From assembly GCA_046049705.1 (NCBI GenBank), contig JBJOQZ010000039.1:1-5701 (forward strand): a stretch of DNA of 5,701 nucleotides, written 5' to 3'. A program made the translations under genes and the position numbers. Shown one piece after another: positions 1-4,572 of the stretch (its first letter is position 1; each line of letters opens with the position of its first letter). The notes under the pieces are model-generated. The model saw only the letters and a list, made by a program, of their open reading frames with translations. It was not told the origin of the DNA and did not search any database. This DNA comes from DALYDD01 sp046049705 (GTDB taxonomy: Bacteria; Patescibacteriota; Minisyncoccia; Phycocordibacterales; CAIZLB01).

Positions 1-99
1 CTGCACTACTACAACCACATCAAGAAGCATCGAGGACTGGGCATGAATGGTGTGAGTCCTTTTGAGAAGCTTCAGCTCTTGAAAAGTGAGAGGGTGTAA
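1..99 (+). CDS. Transposase C-terminus (rve integrase core, IS3/IS481-like), 5' truncated by window edge
   Basis: The first frame is open from base 1 to a TAA at 97-99 and gives 32 residues starting LHYYNHIKKHRGLG and ending KSERV. The pattern YYN-x4-HRGL-GMNGVSPFEKL matches the end of DDE integrase-core transposases, in which a YN-x-x-R/K-x-H-x-x-L segment is followed by a (T/S)P-x-E/F motif just before the C-terminus. The family catalyses cut-and-paste or copy-out transposition of an IS element. The catalytic D, D and E residues should lie upstream; the final E helix ends shortly before this segment and cannot be seen here. The exact IS family cannot be decided from the tail. The gene ends normally, so its 3' end looks intact. 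An unrelated integrase-core recombinase is the main alternative. Confidence 0.75.
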   Translation: MHYYNHIKKHRGLGMNGVSPFEKLQLLKSERV

Positions 100-103
100 A
101 CTT

Positions 104-120
104 TTGGCTGCAAGGGTACA
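104..120. mobile_element. Possible right terminal inverted repeat of the IS element
   Basis: Read on the minus strand from 120, the sequence starts TGTACCCTTGCAGCC, directly after the transposase stop. Many IS3/IS481-type elements end in TG...CA, with the terminal repeat within a few tens of bases of the transposase stop. The left end is outside the window, so neither the repeat nor a target-site duplication can be confirmed. This is an inference from position and the terminal TGT only. Confidence 0.25.
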
Positions 121-124
121 ATAT

Positions 125-153
125 TTGTCATATCGTATGTTCTGTGACATAAT
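125..153 (+). promoter_or_regulatory. Predicted sigma70-type promoter with extended -10, upstream of the ncRNA candidate
   Basis: There is a TTGTCA -35 box at 125-130, a 17-nt spacer and a CATAAT -10 box at 148-153, preceded by TGA so that a TGn extended -10 is present. Each hexamer has one mismatch to consensus. Transcription should start near 160, at the edge of the structured stretch that ends in a terminator at 490. No open reading frame of note follows, so the expected product is an untranslated RNA. Confidence 0.5.
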
Positions 154-159
154 CAAAAA

Positions 160-490
160 AGCCAATTTGCTCTTGTTGGTAAGCGTCTACTCAGAAGACG
201 CGGGATTGTCCCAGGGTAACAGTTGAGTATACCTGGAACTTCACAAATGAGTTGTCCTGCCGAATTTGCACTGAGGAGATTCGATTGAAAATCTTATCCT
301 CCTTGAAGCATGACAGGTTAAAACTTTCTCGACCGAGCTTATCGGTTCTGGAAACCGGTTTGAAGTCGAGGACAAGGTTAAGGATATAGCCCTAGTTCAT
401 GGGCTATATATATGCAGCCTCGGTTGCCGTGCTTGCATATATTACACTGAGTTGAACAAACCGCCGCGGGAGCACCCTGCGGCGGTTTTT
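160..490 (+). ncRNA. Candidate structured non-coding RNA of about 330 nt, family unknown
   Basis: Between a promoter-like element and a strong intrinsic terminator lies a stretch with no credible ORF and many complementary arms. By eye these are GCGTCT/AGACGC (183-188 with 195-200), GGGA/TCCC (202-205 with 209-212), CCAGG/CCTGG (211-215 with 232-236), GTCCTG pairing with the CAGG near 313, GAGGAGATT with AATC...TCCTC (273-302), CTCGAC/GTCGAG (328-333 with 365-370) enclosing ACCGA/TCGGT (332-336 with 341-345), ATATAGCCC/GGGCTATAT (384-392 with 401-409), and ATATATGCA/TGCATATAT (407-415 with 434-442). Some arms overlap or may be alternatives. The size fits RNase P RNA or tmRNA, but I find neither the RNase P core AGGAAAGTCC nor a tmRNA tRNA-like end and tag frame. 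Group I or II intron cores were also not recognised. It may be host-encoded or belong to the adjacent mobile element. Confidence 0.5.
459..490 (+). terminator. Strong Rho-independent terminator of the ncRNA candidate
   Basis: CCGCCGC (461-467) pairs with GCGGCGG (479-485). The stem is extended inside by GGG/CCC (468-470 with 475-477, one bulged T) around an AGCA loop, and outside by AA/TT. A run of five T follows at 486-490. The T run is only on the + side, so it should terminate rightward transcription. The nearest upstream transcription units are the transposase and the ncRNA candidate. Confidence 0.85.
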
Positions 491-549
491 ACATACTTTA
501 TAGAGGAAAAATACGGCTTATTTACACAATATTTACCATGCCATGAAAC

Positions 550-579
550 TTGACAATATACCAATAAATGGTGTATAAT
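550..579 (+). promoter_or_regulatory. Consensus sigma70-type promoter of the SPFH operon
   Basis: A perfect TTGACA at 550-555, an 18-nt spacer and a perfect TATAAT at 574-579 lie in an AT-rich context. The start site should be near 585-587. It sits downstream of the terminator at 459-490 and upstream of the SPFH gene at 720, which gives a leader of roughly 134 nt. Both boxes match consensus exactly, which is unusual and suggests high expression unless an operator overlaps. Confidence 0.75.
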
Positions 580-583
580 ATTT

Positions 584-605
584 ACAGTAACTGTCCGTCA
601 CAGTA
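584..605 (+). promoter_or_regulatory. Palindromic element at the predicted transcription start
   Basis: The sequence ACAGT-A-ACTGT-CCGTC-ACAGT places one ACTGT between two ACAGT copies, so the middle arm can pair with either neighbour. It lies across the predicted start point of the 550-579 promoter. It could be an operator for a repressor or a small 5' hairpin that stabilises the mRNA. Arms of 5 bp are short enough to occur by chance. Confidence 0.3.
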
Positions 606-610
606 CCGGT

Positions 611-635
611 GTGGGTTCAATCCCTACCCTCTCCA
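611..635 (+). pseudogene. tRNA 3'-end remnant (T-arm plus 3' acceptor strand, tRNA-Ser-like)
   Basis: GTGGG (611-615), a 7-nt loop TTCAATC and CCTAC (623-627) make a canonical T-arm (one G-T pair). It is followed at once by CCTCTCC (628-634) and A635, the exact layout of a tRNA 3' end. CCTCTCC is the acceptor strand typical of bacterial tRNA-Ser, whose 5' partner would be GGAGAGG. No such 5' strand, D-arm or anticodon arm is present upstream: the place where they should lie is occupied by the promoter at 550-579. CCA is not encoded. This is therefore a fragment, perhaps an attachment-site copy left by integration into a tRNA gene, or a tRNA-like structure in the leader of the following operon. 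Confidence 0.5.
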
Positions 636-719
636 ACAACATTCAGAAATACAACAATTCTTGGACGATTCTGCGGACGGCAGAAGAGTTCATTGACAAC
701 TCAACAGCACGAAACAAAA

Positions 720-1946
720 ATGAAATTTGAACCACTAAATCCACAACATGACGATGACCCTATCAAAGGGGCTCGGACAGAGAGGGGCACAGTCATCATC
801 GACGTCGATGCTGAAGGAGTTCCGCCTCCACCTCCGCCTCCACCTCCGCCTCCTCCACCGCCTACGCCAGCATCATCTGCAAGCAGCAACATACCACTCA
901 GTGACAATGAGCCCACGCTCCTAAAGTACGACAACAGAGATGTGAGTCTCATCACACTCTTACTGTCGTACACCACTGTAATCTGTATTTGGTTAGCTAT
1001 ACGCACGTTCCTCCCAGGAATGTGGGCATTTGTGCCGAACTGGGTCACATGGCTATTGTTTGTGCTCCCACTCTGTGCTCTTCCCTCAATGCAGTTTTCT
1101 GCCAAGATTGATGCGGTGTATACCGTGACAGTCTTCGGTAAGGATACTGGTATGAGGCTGGGACCAGGACTTTCTTTTCTGTTTCCTTGGCTGTTTAAGA
1201 CAGCTGAGTCACCTATGGCGGACCAAGTAGATGCTGTGGGTGAGAAGGGGGAGTTTGTGCTCACATGCAAATTCACCAACCTGACAGCAGATGAGAAAGG
1301 TAAGTCACAAAAAGCAATACCTAGGACAAAGGTGAAAATGTCGCTCAAAGTCCATTGGAGGATTAGTGACCCATATCTTGCGCAAGTTAAGATGGGGTTA
1401 CAACCAGGGGACCAAATCCTCTGGGGATCTGACAAGGATGGCAACCCAGGAAAACACAAGAAAAGGTTGTTAGACCTAATCTTGCCTGAGGTTGAGAAAA
1501 TCATCCAGACTCAAGCAAGTGACTCCGGAGTTGAAGCCGCCGACGTAGTCAGCGGTGGACACAATAGAGCAATCGAAAGCGGCAGCAATATTGATGCCCT
1601 GAATACAATCATGAGTAGGTATGGAGTAGAAGTACTCCGCCTATCCCCATCTAATCCAAAATTCGAAAGACCTGAAGATGCGGCAGCTGTCGCAGATGCA
1701 GGTAAAGAACCACTGGAGAAGAATAAGGAGATGGACGATGCAGACGCTACAATGGCTCTCTTTGACAAGATCCTCAATGGACTGCTCGAAAGAAGGTTAC
1801 CCATTGAACAAGCTCAGAAAATGGCGATGGATCAGGCAAATGCCTCACAAGGCAAGATTGATCTTACGCTTAGTTCACTGCTCGAAAGACTCCTCGGAGG
1901 TCTCTTTGGAAAGACGAAGCCTGCATCCGAACAACCGAAACAATAA
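720..1946 (+). CDS. SPFH/Band 7-like membrane protein with poly-proline tract (408 aa)
   Basis: This is probably a membrane-anchored scaffold of the SPFH (stomatin/prohibitin/flotillin/HflK) superfamily, whose members oligomerise on membranes and organise proteases or lipid domains. In order it has an acidic, disordered N-terminus (1-34), 14 consecutive prolines (35-48), a Ser/Ala linker, two hydrophobic segments (about 75-97 and 101-121), and then a Band 7-like region (about 130-310). That region opens with AVYTVTVFGK and LGPGLSFLFPW, resembling the GPG-h-x-F-h-hP signature, and ends with YGVEVLRLSPSNP, like the usual YGI-x-V-x-x-h-x-h strand. The C-terminal 340-400 is helical and rich in Leu/Met/Gln. 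ATG 720 is preferred over in-frame GTG 609, because the extra 37 residues would be read from the tRNA-like sequence and have no domain features. No Shine-Dalgarno site is seen before ATG 720. The gene is the first of a two-gene operon. The family call is by motif only. Confidence 0.65.
   Translation: MKFEPLNPQHDDDPIKGARTERGTVIIDVDAEGVPPPPPPPPPPPPPPTPASSASSNIPLSDNEPTLLKYDNRDVSLITLLLSYTTVICIWLAIRTFLPGMWAFVPNWVTWLLFVLPLCALPSMQFSAKIDAVYTVTVFGKDTGMRLGPGLSFLFPWLFKTAESPMADQVDAVGEKGEFVLTCKFTNLTADEKGKSQKAIPRTKVKMSLKVHWRISDPYLAQVKMGLQPGDQILWGSDKDGNPGKHKKRLLDLILPEVEKIIQTQASDSGVEAADVVSGGHNRAIESGSNIDALNTIMSRYGVEVLRLSPSNPKFERPEDAAAVADAGKEPLEKNKEMDDADATMALFDKILNGLLERRLPIEQAQKMAMDQANASQGKIDLTLSSLLERLLGGLFGKTKPASEQPKQ
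822..863 (+). repeat. Poly-proline coding microrepeat (14 Pro codons, 12-nt unit)
   Basis: The unit CCGCCTCCACCT is present 2.5 times in a row (822-851) and then decays into CCT CCA CCG CCT. It encodes 14 prolines just before the membrane segments of the SPFH-like protein. Perfect tandem units like this are prone to slippage in steps of whole codons. Ribosomes stall on such runs and need EF-P. Confidence 0.9.
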
Positions 1947-1984
1947 GGCCGTAAAAACGGCAAACCACCAACACCACCGACAAT

Positions 1985-2716
1985 ATGAAAAAATGGTTAA
2001 TCTGGACCCCTATCGGGGTTATCCTCCTGATGCTGGCGATAGCGCTCTTTAAGACGCCGTCAGCCACAAACCCCAACAGTACACCGGACAAGAAAGAGCC
2101 GAAACAGTCGGCATCCGATACACCCTCTTCAGCCTCCTGGATCTCCGATCCATCCAAGCTGGAAAAGGATGAACTGCAAAACAAACACATCGTGAAATGC
2201 TTAACGGAGTCTTACGGGCTCCCAAAAGCTGTAATCGAACAACTGCTTGCAGCAGCAGGCGGCACACCAAACGAGAAGTTCCGCAAGGAACTCTTCTACA
2301 AGTTCGGTGTTGCTACACCAACTGATTGGGGCCGGCTTCCCCGCTGGCCACGCGCAGTACCGATTGGTACTACGATTGAGTATACGTTCAGACTCAAGCC
2401 CGGCGAGACTTCACAAGTCTTTGCCATGCTAGGAGTCTGGGCTATAACCATCGAGCCGACCGACTGGCGGATGTCTAGGGATCTGGATTATATCCTAGAC
2501 CCCGGGCAGCCGTACGGTAAGACGGTCCAATACCGACCTCTTCCAACCAAGCAAAATCGATACCTTGACCCAGCAACAGGTAAAGAAGTCGACGGAGCGG
2601 CAAGGAATACATACCAAGTGGCTTTGCCACAAGGATATGTTTTCCCGGCTAGCAAAAATGAGGTCGAGTTCAAGGTCATCATGGTCAGGGAGAGAAACCC
2701 TGATTTCAATGAGTAA
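1985..2716 (+). CDS. Single-pass membrane-anchored protein of unknown function (243 aa)
   Basis: I do not recognise a family. The N-terminus MKKWLIWTPIGVILLML is a membrane anchor (about 5-22) with positive residues before it, so the rest should face outward. There is no lipobox cysteine. Residues 24-55 form a Ser/Thr/Pro/Lys linker. Residues 57-110 look helical, with a single Cys72. Residues 125-235 alternate polar and hydrophobic residues with many Gly/Pro/Trp/Tyr, as in a beta-rich extracytoplasmic domain. The gene begins 38 nt after the SPFH-like stop without a separate promoter or Shine-Dalgarno site, and a terminator follows its stop at 2801. The two proteins are thus co-transcribed and plausibly act together at the membrane, as HflK/HflC-type and NfeD-type partners do, but this one resembles none of those. 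Confidence 0.7.
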   Translation: MKKWLIWTPIGVILLMLAIALFKTPSATNPNSTPDKKEPKQSASDTPSSASWISDPSKLEKDELQNKHIVKCLTESYGLPKAVIEQLLAAAGGTPNEKFRKELFYKFGVATPTDWGRLPRWPRAVPIGTTIEYTFRLKPGETSQVFAMLGVWAITIEPTDWRMSRDLDYILDPGQPYGKTVQYRPLPTKQNRYLDPATGKEVDGAARNTYQVALPQGYVFPASKNEVEFKVIMVRERNPDFNE

Positions 2717-2763
2717 GCCGCGAGGCTGAAAGTTGATCGTGCTGTAAGTAGACTCTGTACCCA

Positions 2764-2792
2764 TTGAGGTACATTTGTGCCCTTGAGGTACA
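2764..2792. repeat. Short direct repeat TTGAGGTACA, two copies 19 nt apart
   Basis: TTGAGGTACA occurs at 2764-2773 and again at 2783-2792, each preceded by CCA or CCC. The second copy runs into the outer arm of the following terminator. The spacing of 19 nt, just under two helical turns, could suit a dimeric binding protein, but two short copies may also be a chance duplication. Confidence 0.5.
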
Positions 2793-2848
2793 AAACGCGA
2801 GGGCGCCGCCGGTTATCCGGAGGCGCCCTTTTTCTTTTGCGTTTTTTT
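2792..2848. terminator. Intrinsic terminator of the SPFH operon, probably bidirectional
   Basis: GGGCGCC (2801-2807) pairs with GGCGCCC (2822-2828). An inner CCGG/CCGG helix (2809-2812 with 2817-2820) and a TTAT loop complete the hairpin, with one G-A mismatch. TTTTT follows at 2829-2833. Outer arms AAAACGC (2792-2798) and GCGTTTT (2839-2845) can extend it, with seven T at 2842-2848. On the minus strand the hairpin is followed by CGCGTTTTG, a weaker U tract, which could also stop transcripts arriving from the pilin cluster that ends at 2905. Confidence 0.85.
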
Positions 2849-2904
2849 AGGTCTCGTCGGTCTAGTGCAGAAAAATCTATACTAGCCCTACACCATAGAC
2901 ATGG

Positions 2905-3198
2905 CTACAATTTCAAAACCTTATTGATTTCAGTTTGTGTAGAACCATCAACTCCTATGGTACCAAGGATAATGTTGATAATTCCATATGCTGAAATCAT
3001 AATAAACATTCCAAAAATTCCCCAAATCATATGTCGACGACCTGTCTCACGATCAGAATCACTATCCCCATTTTTAACATAAGAGAAGACACCCCACATA
3101 AAATAGAGTAATGCAACCAAGAAGAGAAGCTTCAGTATCGGATTGAGAATTGCAGCGTTTACTTTATGTATGAAGTCTATGATGTTTGCATCGTTCAT
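2905..3198 (-). CDS. Two-helix T4SS-pilin-like membrane protein, FMWG subtype (97 aa), no signal peptide
   Basis: Two hydrophobic helices at about 20-41 and 57-79 are joined by a charged loop (KNGDSDSDRETGRR). The order FMWGVF, loop, HMIWGIFGMFIMIS-x-x-GIINI aligns with the three genes upstream (FLWG, loop, ALFVMVSVWGL), so it is the most diverged paralogue of the same TrbC/VirB2-like family. Unlike its siblings it has no signal peptide: the first 18 residues (MNDANIIDFIHKVNAAIL) are polar or amphipathic. It is the last gene of the minus-strand cluster, starts 41 nt after its upstream neighbour and has no Shine-Dalgarno site. It may be an inner-membrane accessory subunit instead of an exported pilin. 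Role inferred from family resemblance. Confidence 0.75.
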   Translation of the reverse strand: MNDANIIDFIHKVNAAILNPILKLLFLVALLYFMWGVFSYVKNGDSDSDRETGRRHMIWGIFGMFIMISAYGIINIILGTIGVDGSTQTEINKVLKL

Positions 3199-3239
3199 GA
3201 TGGGAGTGAAATGTTCTTAAATAAATAGAGAATGTTTGA

Positions 3240-3617
3240 TTATCTGAATTGACCTCCTGGAACTGGAAGTTGAGGTGCTGGAGGAGCAGATACATCGAGG
3301 TTGAAACTTCGAACCAAGATATTTACAAGTCCCCATACAGATACCATGACGAAGAGGGCGATAATACCCCAAATCATGTATCCTTGTGCCTCCTTTCGTG
3401 CATCTCCATCGGCACCAGCAATTACGAACTTGAACACTCCCCAGAGGAAGATAAGTACAGTGAGGGCAATAACAAACGGAATGAGACGGTTAATCAAATC
3501 ATTTGCTTGATTTAAAAGACCAAGCAAACCACCAATACCAACACCAGTTGTCTGTGCACTTGCAACTGCAGGCAAGAATACTGCAACAAGAGCAGAAAGA
3601 CTTAATGCTTTTTTCAT
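3240..3617 (-). CDS. T4SS-pilin-like protein, FLWG subtype (125 aa), with signal peptide
   Basis: The start at 3617 gives MKKALSLSALVAVFLPAVASA, a clean signal peptide with likely cleavage before Gln22. The in-frame extension to 3662 would put 15 unrelated residues in front and cross two palindromes, so it is rejected. The mature protein has helices at about 44-66 (IPFVIALTVLIFLWGVF) and 80-102 (MIWGIIALFVMVSVWGLVNIL), with a loop AGADGDARKEAQG. The C-tail is Pro-rich and ends GGQFR. Pilins of the TrbC/VirB2 family have this two-helix, short-loop layout and polymerise into a T4SS pilus or sit in the inner membrane. The 59-nt upstream gap is the largest in the cluster and carries promoter-like and palindromic sequence, so it may be expressed at its own level. 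Confidence 0.8.
   Translation of the reverse strand: MKKALSLSALVAVFLPAVASAQTTGVGIGGLLGLLNQANDLINRLIPFVIALTVLIFLWGVFKFVIAGADGDARKEAQGYMIWGIIALFVMVSVWGLVNILVRSFNLDVSAPPAPQLPVPGGQFR
3321..3359 (-). repeat. Conserved DNA block, copy 1 (in gene 3240-3617)
   Basis: These 39 nt are identical to 3752-3790, and the 30-nt core (3330-3359) is also identical to 4296-4325. On the minus strand the core encodes ALFVMVSVWG with the same codon at every position. The surrounding coding sequence of the three genes is clearly diverged. Confidence 0.95.
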
Positions 3618-3629
3618 TTTTAAAATTAT

Positions 3630-3674
3630 GTTTACGTAAACTGATAAGCGACCAAGGGTCACCCTTATATTATA
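3630..3674 (-). promoter_or_regulatory. Possible internal promoter/operator: -10-like box and two palindromes
   Basis: Reading leftward, the gap between two pilin genes has TATAAT (complement of 3669-3674), then AAGGGTGACCCTT (complement of 3654-3666; 6-bp arms around one base) where transcription would start, then the perfect 12-bp palindrome GTTTACGTAAAC (3630-3641), and then the ATG at 3617. No good -35 box is seen at the expected distance. The layout resembles an operator-controlled or leader-structured internal promoter. Confidence 0.35.
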
Positions 3675-3676
3675 TA

Positions 3677-4216
3677 CTATTTAAAGCGTGGCACACCTGG
3701 TCCCTGTGGAGCAGTACTTGCACCTGTTAGACCTGTAGTCCTCCTAAGAAGATTTACAAGTCCCCATACAGATACCATGACGAAGAGGGCTACGACACCA
3801 AATACAATTATCTGCCTCCCCTCTTTTCGCGACTCTTCACTCCCACTACGCACCATCTGAAACATACCCCAAAGAAAAGTAAGTAATGTGAGTGTAATAA
3901 TAAATGGTGCCAACCTACCTAGAAATGTACTTGAATATCTTAGTATACCCTCTATGGTCCTATCTGAAGGTGTATCTGAAAGACTGGTGTCTCCAAGTGA
4001 ATAATCTTGATTCAAGGCTTGCTCCTGTGTGATTGCAGGTGGATTATATAAGTCTGTACCTTCTAGAGGACTTCCATTGGTAGGAATAACCGTCGATCCA
4101 CCTGAACTATTAGGTATTGATACTGTTGCTGCATCCGCAATAAAAGACATTGCACTCAAACAAAACAAAAATATTACAAAGATAATGAAATTAATTTTTG
4201 TTAGTTTTACTATCAT
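3677..4216 (-). CDS. T4SS-pilin-like protein, FLWG subtype, long form with 70-residue linker (179 aa)
   Basis: ATG 4216 gives MIVKLTKINFIIFVIF, a signal peptide with likely cleavage after FIADAA (about residue 30). A TTG two codons earlier is possible but less likely. Residues 31-98 are a Ser/Thr/Pro/Asn-rich, low-complexity outer segment that the siblings lack or have short. Helices lie at about 101-122 (RLAPFIITLTLLTFLWGMF) and 135-157 (IIVFGVVALFVMVSVWGLVNLL), with loop RSGSEESRKEGR. The tail ends GVPRFK. It begins 13 nt after its upstream neighbour with no Shine-Dalgarno site. The added linker suggests a subunit whose N-terminal part reaches further out from the membrane, for example a tip or minor pilin. 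That role is inference. Confidence 0.8.
   Translation of the reverse strand: MIVKLTKINFIIFVIFLFCLSAMSFIADAATVSIPNSSGGSTVIPTNGSPLEGTDLYNPPAITQEQALNQDYSLGDTSLSDTPSDRTIEGILRYSSTFLGRLAPFIITLTLLTFLWGMFQMVRSGSEESRKEGRQIIVFGVVALFVMVSVWGLVNLLRRTTGLTGASTAPQGPGVPRFK
3752..3799 (-). repeat. Conserved DNA block, copy 2 (in gene 3677-4216)
   Basis: This copy matches copy 1 over 39 nt (3752-3790) and copy 3 over a different 39 nt (3761-3799). The three-way core is 3761-3790. Being longer towards opposite sides with each partner, it is intermediate between the other two copies, as expected from successive duplication or gene conversion through this gene. Confidence 0.95.
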
Positions 4217-4229
4217 GGTCAAAATAGTT

Positions 4230-4568
4230 TTATTTTAATTGAGGTATATATAATTGACTTCCTCCAAAGAATGTATTGCTAAGTATTGCAACCAATCCCC
4301 ATACAGATACCATGACGAAGAGGGCTACGACACCGAAAGTAATTACCTTAATCGCATCTGAGCGTGCATCTTCGCTATTGCTTCTTACGAGTTGAAAGAT
4401 ACCCCACAAAAATACAATCACCGTAAGTGACACAATAATCGGAACAAAACTAGATACGATATTGTATATTTTTTCAACTAATTGCTCAAAATTTGAAACG
4501 GTTTGAGCATATCCAATTTTAGGTAAAATGAGTAAACTGGTGATTAAAACGGGAAGTGTTTTTTTCAT
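4230..4568 (-). CDS. T4SS-pilin-like protein, FLWG subtype, short form (112 aa)
   Basis: The start at 4568 gives MKKTLPVLITSLLILPKIGYA, a signal peptide with likely cleavage before Gln22. The in-frame extension to 4646 overlaps the upstream gene and lacks domain features. Helices at about 41-62 (FVPIIVSLTVIVFLWGIF) and 74-96 (VITFGVVALFVMVSVWGLVAIL) flank the loop RSNSEDARSDA. The tail ends YIPQLK. Only 4 nt separate it from the stop of the upstream pilin gene, and no Shine-Dalgarno site is present, so translation is probably coupled to that gene by termination-reinitiation. It is the minimal form of the four FLWG paralogues. Confidence 0.8.
   Translation of the reverse strand: MKKTLPVLITSLLILPKIGYAQTVSNFEQLVEKIYNIVSSFVPIIVSLTVIVFLWGIFQLVRSNSEDARSDAIKVITFGVVALFVMVSVWGLVAILSNTFFGGSQLYIPQLK
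4296..4334 (-). repeat. Conserved DNA block, copy 3 (in gene 4230-4568)
   Basis: The 39 nt are identical to 3761-3799, and the core 4296-4325 is also identical to 3330-3359. It encodes ALFVMVSVWG on the minus strand. Synonymous sites within the block do not differ between the three genes. Confidence 0.95.
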
Positions 4569-4572
4569 ATTG

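Noticed and set aside
160..490. RNase P RNA, tmRNA, SRP RNA, group I/II intron or tracrRNA identity for the structured stretch
   Set aside because: None of the core motifs I know for these families is visible, and no CRISPR array, Cas gene or reverse transcriptase is in the window.
86..634. GAGAGGG in the transposase end pairing with CCCTCTC of the tRNA fragment, as a split or intron-containing tRNA
   Set aside because: The register does not fit the T-arm (acceptor strand should be CCTCTCC), the first partner is inside a coding sequence, and a terminator plus a promoter lie between them.
545..635. Intact tRNA-Ser gene ending at 635
   Set aside because: Only the T-arm and 3' acceptor strand are present. 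No GGAGAGG partner, D-arm or anticodon arm can be found in the 90 nt upstream, which hold a consensus promoter.
609..719. In-frame GTG start at 609 giving a 445-aa SPFH-like protein
   Set aside because: The added 37 residues are translated from the tRNA-like sequence and its flank, have no recognisable domain feature, and the GTG lies only about 24 nt after the predicted transcription start. ATG 720 is better.
701..1504. 267-aa open frame on the minus strand with a poly-glycine run
   Set aside because: It is the antisense of the SPFH-like gene; the glycine run is simply the complement of the proline codons, and it lacks a promoter or neighbours in that direction.
3618..3662. Upstream start at 3662 for the 3240 gene (140 aa)
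   Set aside because: It would bury the signal peptide behind 15 unrelated residues and cross both intergenic palindromes. The MKK start at 3617 gives a normal leader.
3321..4334. CRISPR-like array from the three identical blocks
   Set aside because: The copies are over 400 nt apart, lie in the same codon frame of three paralogous genes and encode the same helix, so they are duplicated coding sequence.
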